Origin: Halioxenophilus sp964342265
Lineage (GTDB): Bacteria > Pseudomonadota > Gammaproteobacteria > Pseudomonadales > Cellvibrionaceae
Direction of reading: 5' to 3'
Length of the DNA stretch: 61,959 nt
Assembly (NCBI GenBank): GCA_964342265.1
Contig: CAYFFE010000005.1
Span: 1 to 61,959, forward strand
Positions 59,416 to 61,959 of this stretch are shown here, piece after piece. Under the pieces are notes generated by a model, which had not been told where the DNA came from, made no database searches, and saw only the letters and a list, made by a program, of their open reading frames with translations. Made by a program: the position numbers and the translations under genes. Position 1 is the first letter of the stretch, and each line of letters opens with the position of its first letter.

Positions 59416-59883
59416 ATGGCCGAACTGGCGCAAAACCCTGACGATTTCCTCAAGCTCGATGAGCAGGTGTGTTTTCCGCTCTACGCGGCTTCTAACCTCA
59501 TCATCAGAGCGTATCGGCCATTGTTAAAGCCGTTGGGTCTCACCTACCCTCAGTATCTGGTTATGCTGGTCCTGTGGGAGGAAAACAGAGTCTCTGTGGG
59601 CAAACTGGGTTCTCGTTTACACTTGGATACCGGCACACTCACGCCAATGCTCAAGCGCATGGAAGCCAACGGTCTCGTTACGCGCAAGCGCAGCGAAATA
59701 GACGAGCGGCGAGTGGATATTGAGCTCACCGAGCAAGGTTTAGCGCTTAAAAAAGACGCACAAAAGGTGCCTCAACTGCTATTTTGTCATGTGGGTGCCG
59801 AGGCCAATTGGCTCGGCCAGTTAACCGGCGATGTTAAAAAACTAGTGCAGTTGTTGCAGCAAAGCAGCCAAGAAAACGATTAA
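59416..59883 (+). CDS. OhrR-like MarR-family peroxide regulator
   Basis: 155 residues from the ATG at 59416 with AAGGAG five bases upstream; a GTG at 59410 overlaps that ribosome-binding site. Residues KLDEQVCFPLYAASNLIIRAYRPLLKPLGLTYPQYLVMLVLWE match OhrR-type sensors, with the reactive cysteine in EQVCF near residue 18. The winged helix is SVGKLGSRLHLDTGTLTPMLKRMEANGLVTRKRSEIDERRVDIELTEQG. It should repress its target until organic hydroperoxide oxidises the cysteine. The neighbouring target here appears to be glutathione peroxidase rather than ohr. Confidence 0.87.
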   Translation: MAELAQNPDDFLKLDEQVCFPLYAASNLIIRAYRPLLKPLGLTYPQYLVMLVLWEENRVSVGKLGSRLHLDTGTLTPMLKRMEANGLVTRKRSEIDERRVDIELTEQGLALKKDAQKVPQLLFCHVGAEANWLGQLTGDVKKLVQLLQQSSQEND

Positions 59884-59940
59884 AACAACACCGAATCGCA
59901 GCAAAACACCTAACTTACCCCAAAACGAACGGGAGTCATC

Positions 59941-60483
59941 ATGAGCAACGTTCACGACATCGAAGTCACCACGATCGACGGCAGCACACAAACACTGGCC
60001 GAATACGCCGGTAAAACGCTATTGATCGTAAACGTCGCCTCCGAATGTGGTTTAACGCCGCAGTACGAAGGCCTGCAAGCGCTGTACGAGCAGAAAAAAG
60101 ATCAAGGATTAGAAATACTGGGTTTTCCCTGCAACCAGTTTGGTGCGCAAGAGCCAGGTACAGAGGCCGAAATACAATCGTTTTGCTCCAGTAAATTCGG
60201 TGTGCAATTTCCGATGTTCAGCAAAATTGATGTTAACGGCGAAAACCGTCATCCCCTTTACCAACAACTTCTGGCTGCCATTCCTACGCGCACTGCCGCA
60301 CCGGACAGCAATTTCGTAGAAAAAATGACAGGTTTTGGTGTGCCCATTAACGACGGCGACATCGCCTGGAATTTTGAAAAATTCTTGGTAAATGGCAAGG
60401 GCGAAATCGTTGCCCATTTCTCGCCAGATTTGGCTCCCGATCATCCGTTATTGTTAGAAGCCATTGAACAGCAATTAAGTTAA
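59941..60483 (+). CDS. Glutathione peroxidase (Cys type)
   Basis: 180 residues. Family motifs: VNVASECGLTPQYEGLQ with the peroxidatic cysteine near residue 36 (cysteine, not selenocysteine), LGFPCNQFGAQEPGT with the catalytic Gln, and IAWNFEKFLVNGKGEIV with the Trp/Asn of the tetrad. It reduces H2O2 and organic or lipid peroxides, probably with thioredoxin in bacteria. It follows the OhrR-like gene by 57 bases and is likely co-regulated. A strong hairpin terminator follows. Confidence 0.94.
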   Translation: MSNVHDIEVTTIDGSTQTLAEYAGKTLLIVNVASECGLTPQYEGLQALYEQKKDQGLEILGFPCNQFGAQEPGTEAEIQSFCSSKFGVQFPMFSKIDVNGENRHPLYQQLLAAIPTRTAAPDSNFVEKMTGFGVPINDGDIAWNFEKFLVNGKGEIVAHFSPDLAPDHPLLLEAIEQQLS

Positions 60484-60539
60484 TCGATTTCTCACTCAGC
60501 TAATCGCTTACCTTCCTCGAACGTTATTTATTGCTAGCG

Positions 60540-60577
60540 AAAGATTATTCCGGTGCGGCGAAACCGGAATAATCTTT
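60540..60577 (+). terminator. Terminator after glutathione peroxidase gene
   Basis: A perfect 15-bp stem (60540-60554 with 60563-60577, core GATTATTCCGGT/ACCGGAATAATC) and an 8-base loop. The stem itself ends in AATCTTT with TA following; T-run short, so termination efficiency is uncertain but the structure is very stable. Confidence 0.8.
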
Positions 60578-60640
60578 ACTTGAATAAAGCCCCAACAACG
60601 ACTTTAATAGCCAATACCCTTAACCACATCCGGATTTTCC

Positions 60641-61117
60641 ATGGAATTAACCCAGGTTATCTTTTCCATCGCAATGACGGTTGTAGGTTCCTTCTGGGGC
60701 TACTACCTCACTCGAACGCTCGACAAACGCAGCCTGCCAAAAATTGAAGCATCTCGCCGCCGCGCAATGGAAGGCCACTGGGTTGGTGAGTTCCATCAGC
60801 AAGCCAGCCTAAACCGCCCCGCTACAACCATCAACATTCATTTAGAGATACAGGCCGGCCGCCGTCAGGTAACCGGAAAAATGTGGGTCGAAGACAACAG
60901 TAAATTCGAATTTAAAATACAAGGTGCCTTCTATCACAATCGCTATTTGCGGCTCAATTACACCGCATTTGGCGAAAGCGAGAGCGCCATCGACTTCGGC
61001 TCGTTGTTCTTAATATTGGGCGATTTTCCCAAAAAAATGCACGGTAACTTAGCGGGTTACGGCAGCTTATCGGAAACGCTCATAGCCGGAACCCTAGAAT
61101 TAACCAAACAAGACTGA
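60641..61117 (+). CDS. Membrane-anchored protein of unknown family
   Basis: 158 residues. One N-terminal membrane helix (about 6-25, VIFSIAMTVVGSFWGYYLTR) then a beta-rich soluble domain: GHWVGEFHQQASLNRPATTINIHLEIQAGRRQVTGKMWVED ... FKIQGAFYHNRYLRLNYTAFGESESAIDFGSLFLIL ... LAGYGSLSETLIAGTLEL, reminiscent of small barrel-like ligand-binding domains. I do not recognise the family. It lies beyond the glutathione-peroxidase terminator and its stop is 12 bases from the convergent end of the CHAT gene. A topology of N-terminal anchor with cytoplasmic C-terminal domain fits the KR-rich stretch after the helix. Confidence 0.68.
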   Translation: MELTQVIFSIAMTVVGSFWGYYLTRTLDKRSLPKIEASRRRAMEGHWVGEFHQQASLNRPATTINIHLEIQAGRRQVTGKMWVEDNSKFEFKIQGAFYHNRYLRLNYTAFGESESAIDFGSLFLILGDFPKKMHGNLAGYGSLSETLIAGTLELTKQD

Positions 61118-61129
61118 CCTCACCACACC

Positions 61130-61959
61130 TCACCAAGTATCGGCCTTACCAATAAACATAAACCCCGCCCAAAAATACGGATGTTGGTATTGCGGTTGGT
61201 TGCGAATAAATAATTGAGCCTGTCTGAGGGCCTCGGCCGGGGTGAGGTTATCTTTCAGTAAACCCTGGTAAAACTTTTCCTGCAATAAGGCGGTGGCCTC
61301 GTCGTCCACCGGCCAAAGCGTAGATAATACCCGCTTGGCACCGGCCTCGATAAATGCGCGCGATAGCCCAATAGGGCCTTCGCCGGTAATTAATTTACCG
61401 CTGGCGGTATCGCAGGCGCTGAGCACCACCAGTGCGGCATTCAATTCGAGTTGACTGATTTCGCCTACGGATAAATGCGGTGTGTCTAGCAAAAGCTCTT
61501 GCTCGGCGTTCCTCGCTAACTGAATAGCACTGAGCTGCGGGTTATCCCAATCCACCTCGGCGTGGGTGGCAAAATGCAGAATCTGGTATTGATCCAGCGG
61601 TTCGGCCAATAACGATTGCTTGGTCGCTTGGCTGCCGCGCAGCAATTGCGACTGTCCCTGTTGGTAACGCTGCTGCCATAAATCAATTAACGCGTGTGCT
61701 TCCCGATCCGCCCCCGGAATTCCTTGGCGGCCGCCAAAGCGCTGGATCGGGACTAACGCTGCTTGGTTACTGGTGAGCGGGTCATCGGTTCTTGGGTTTT
61801 CAGAAGCTTGGTGGGTCGACGTGTGATTAGCTGCAATCGCATTCGAATTCGAATTATTCGGTGTAGGATTGGCCACAACCAACAGCTTAGGTGATTGTAA
61901 TTCTGGATCGGGCGCTTGGTTCAGCCATTGATCCGTGGCAATGGAGCTGGCATAGCGCA
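61130..61959 (-). CDS. CHAT-domain (caspase-like) protein, partial (5' part beyond right edge)
   Basis: The leftward frame stays open from the right edge (RYASSIATDQWLNQAPDPELQSPKLLVVANP) to the stop at 61130, so the N-terminus is missing. The visible 275 residues are a CHAT peptidase domain. The catalytic His is in ILHFATHAEVD and the catalytic Cys in VVLSACDTASGKLITGEGPIGLSRAF, followed by the family's GAKRVLSTLWPVDDEATALLQEKFY and HPYFWAGFMFIGK. In many bacteria the missing N-terminal part is TPR repeats (TPR-CHAT). CHAT proteases act in programmed responses such as gasdermin cleavage or toxin processing, but many are uncharacterised, and no gasdermin or CRISPR partner is visible here. Confidence 0.92.
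   Translation of the reverse strand, partial: RYASSIATDQWLNQAPDPELQSPKLLVVANPTPNNSNSNAIAANHTSTHQASENPRTDDPLTSNQAALVPIQRFGGRQGIPGADREAHALIDLWQQRYQQGQSQLLRGSQATKQSLLAEPLDQYQILHFATHAEVDWDNPQLSAIQLARNAEQELLLDTPHLSVGEISQLELNAALVVLSACDTASGKLITGEGPIGLSRAFIEAGAKRVLSTLWPVDDEATALLQEKFYQGLLKDNLTPAEALRQAQLFIRNQPQYQHPYFWAGFMFIGKADTW

Overview
The window looks like chromosomal DNA of a marine-type gammaproteobacterium, most likely near Cellvibrionales/Pseudomonadales. The evidence is the gene order dnaA-dnaN-recF-gyrB facing away from rpmH-rnpA-yidD-yidC-mnmE, then mnmG-rsmG-parA-parB, the complete atpIBEFHAGDC operon and glmU-glmS, plus the protein sequences themselves. It spans the replication origin: nearly all genes left of about 27.65 kb read leftward and nearly all core genes right of 28.65 kb read rightward. 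The gap between them holds DnaA boxes and an AT-rich tract. I saw no rRNA, tRNA, CRISPR array or intact insertion sequence.

Left arm, 1-7.2 kb: a PAAR-repeat protein cut by the left edge, a Fur-type siderophore receptor operon (TonB-dependent receptor, small membrane protein, PepSY membrane protein), and a dicarboxylate/amino-acid:cation symporter with a repetitive acidic tail. At 7.5-9.5 kb three rightward genes, one of DUF2589 and two unrecognised, converge on a long leftward operon (20.63-9.51 kb). That operon encodes YjfI (DUF2170), a PspA/IM30 protein, a YqiJ/NfeD-like membrane protein, a YqiK-type flotillin, a giant DUF3686-AAA ATPase of about 1758 residues, an RDD membrane protein, a rhomboid protease and a zinc-ribbon protein. 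It reads as a membrane-maintenance or envelope-stress machine built round an ESCRT-III-like protein (PspA) and a dedicated AAA ATPase. I consider it the most interesting system here. Its promoter appears to produce a leaderless mRNA and is overlapped by two ACATGT-centred repeats.

Centre, 21-38.9 kb: the replication, ribosome, translocation and segregation core. Two perfect 16-bp parS sites lie inside recF, close to both oriC and parAB. dnaA very probably starts at TTG behind a perfect Shine-Dalgarno and has an unusually long domain II. mnmE appears to start at CTG. The mnmE-mnmG gap holds a second cluster of DnaA-box-like 9-mers and a strongly AT-rich stretch.

At 39.2-40.7 kb an AT-rich leftward gene pair sits between parB and the ATP synthase operon: a LysM protein with a hydrophobic C-terminal hairpin, and an overlapping small membrane protein. 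It looks like a toxin (membrane-acting effector) and immunity pair, acquired independently of its neighbours.

Right arm, 41-62 kb: the ATP synthase operon with its own consensus promoter, perfect hairpins in several intercistronic gaps and a strong terminator; glmU-glmS (UDP-GlcNAc supply); several lipoproteins; an ATGA-coupled trio (DUF2269, DCC-DUF4166 fusion, saccharopine-dehydrogenase-like oxidoreductase); GlcNAc kinase and NagA; an OhrR-like MarR regulator next to glutathione peroxidase; and a CHAT-domain protein cut by the right edge.
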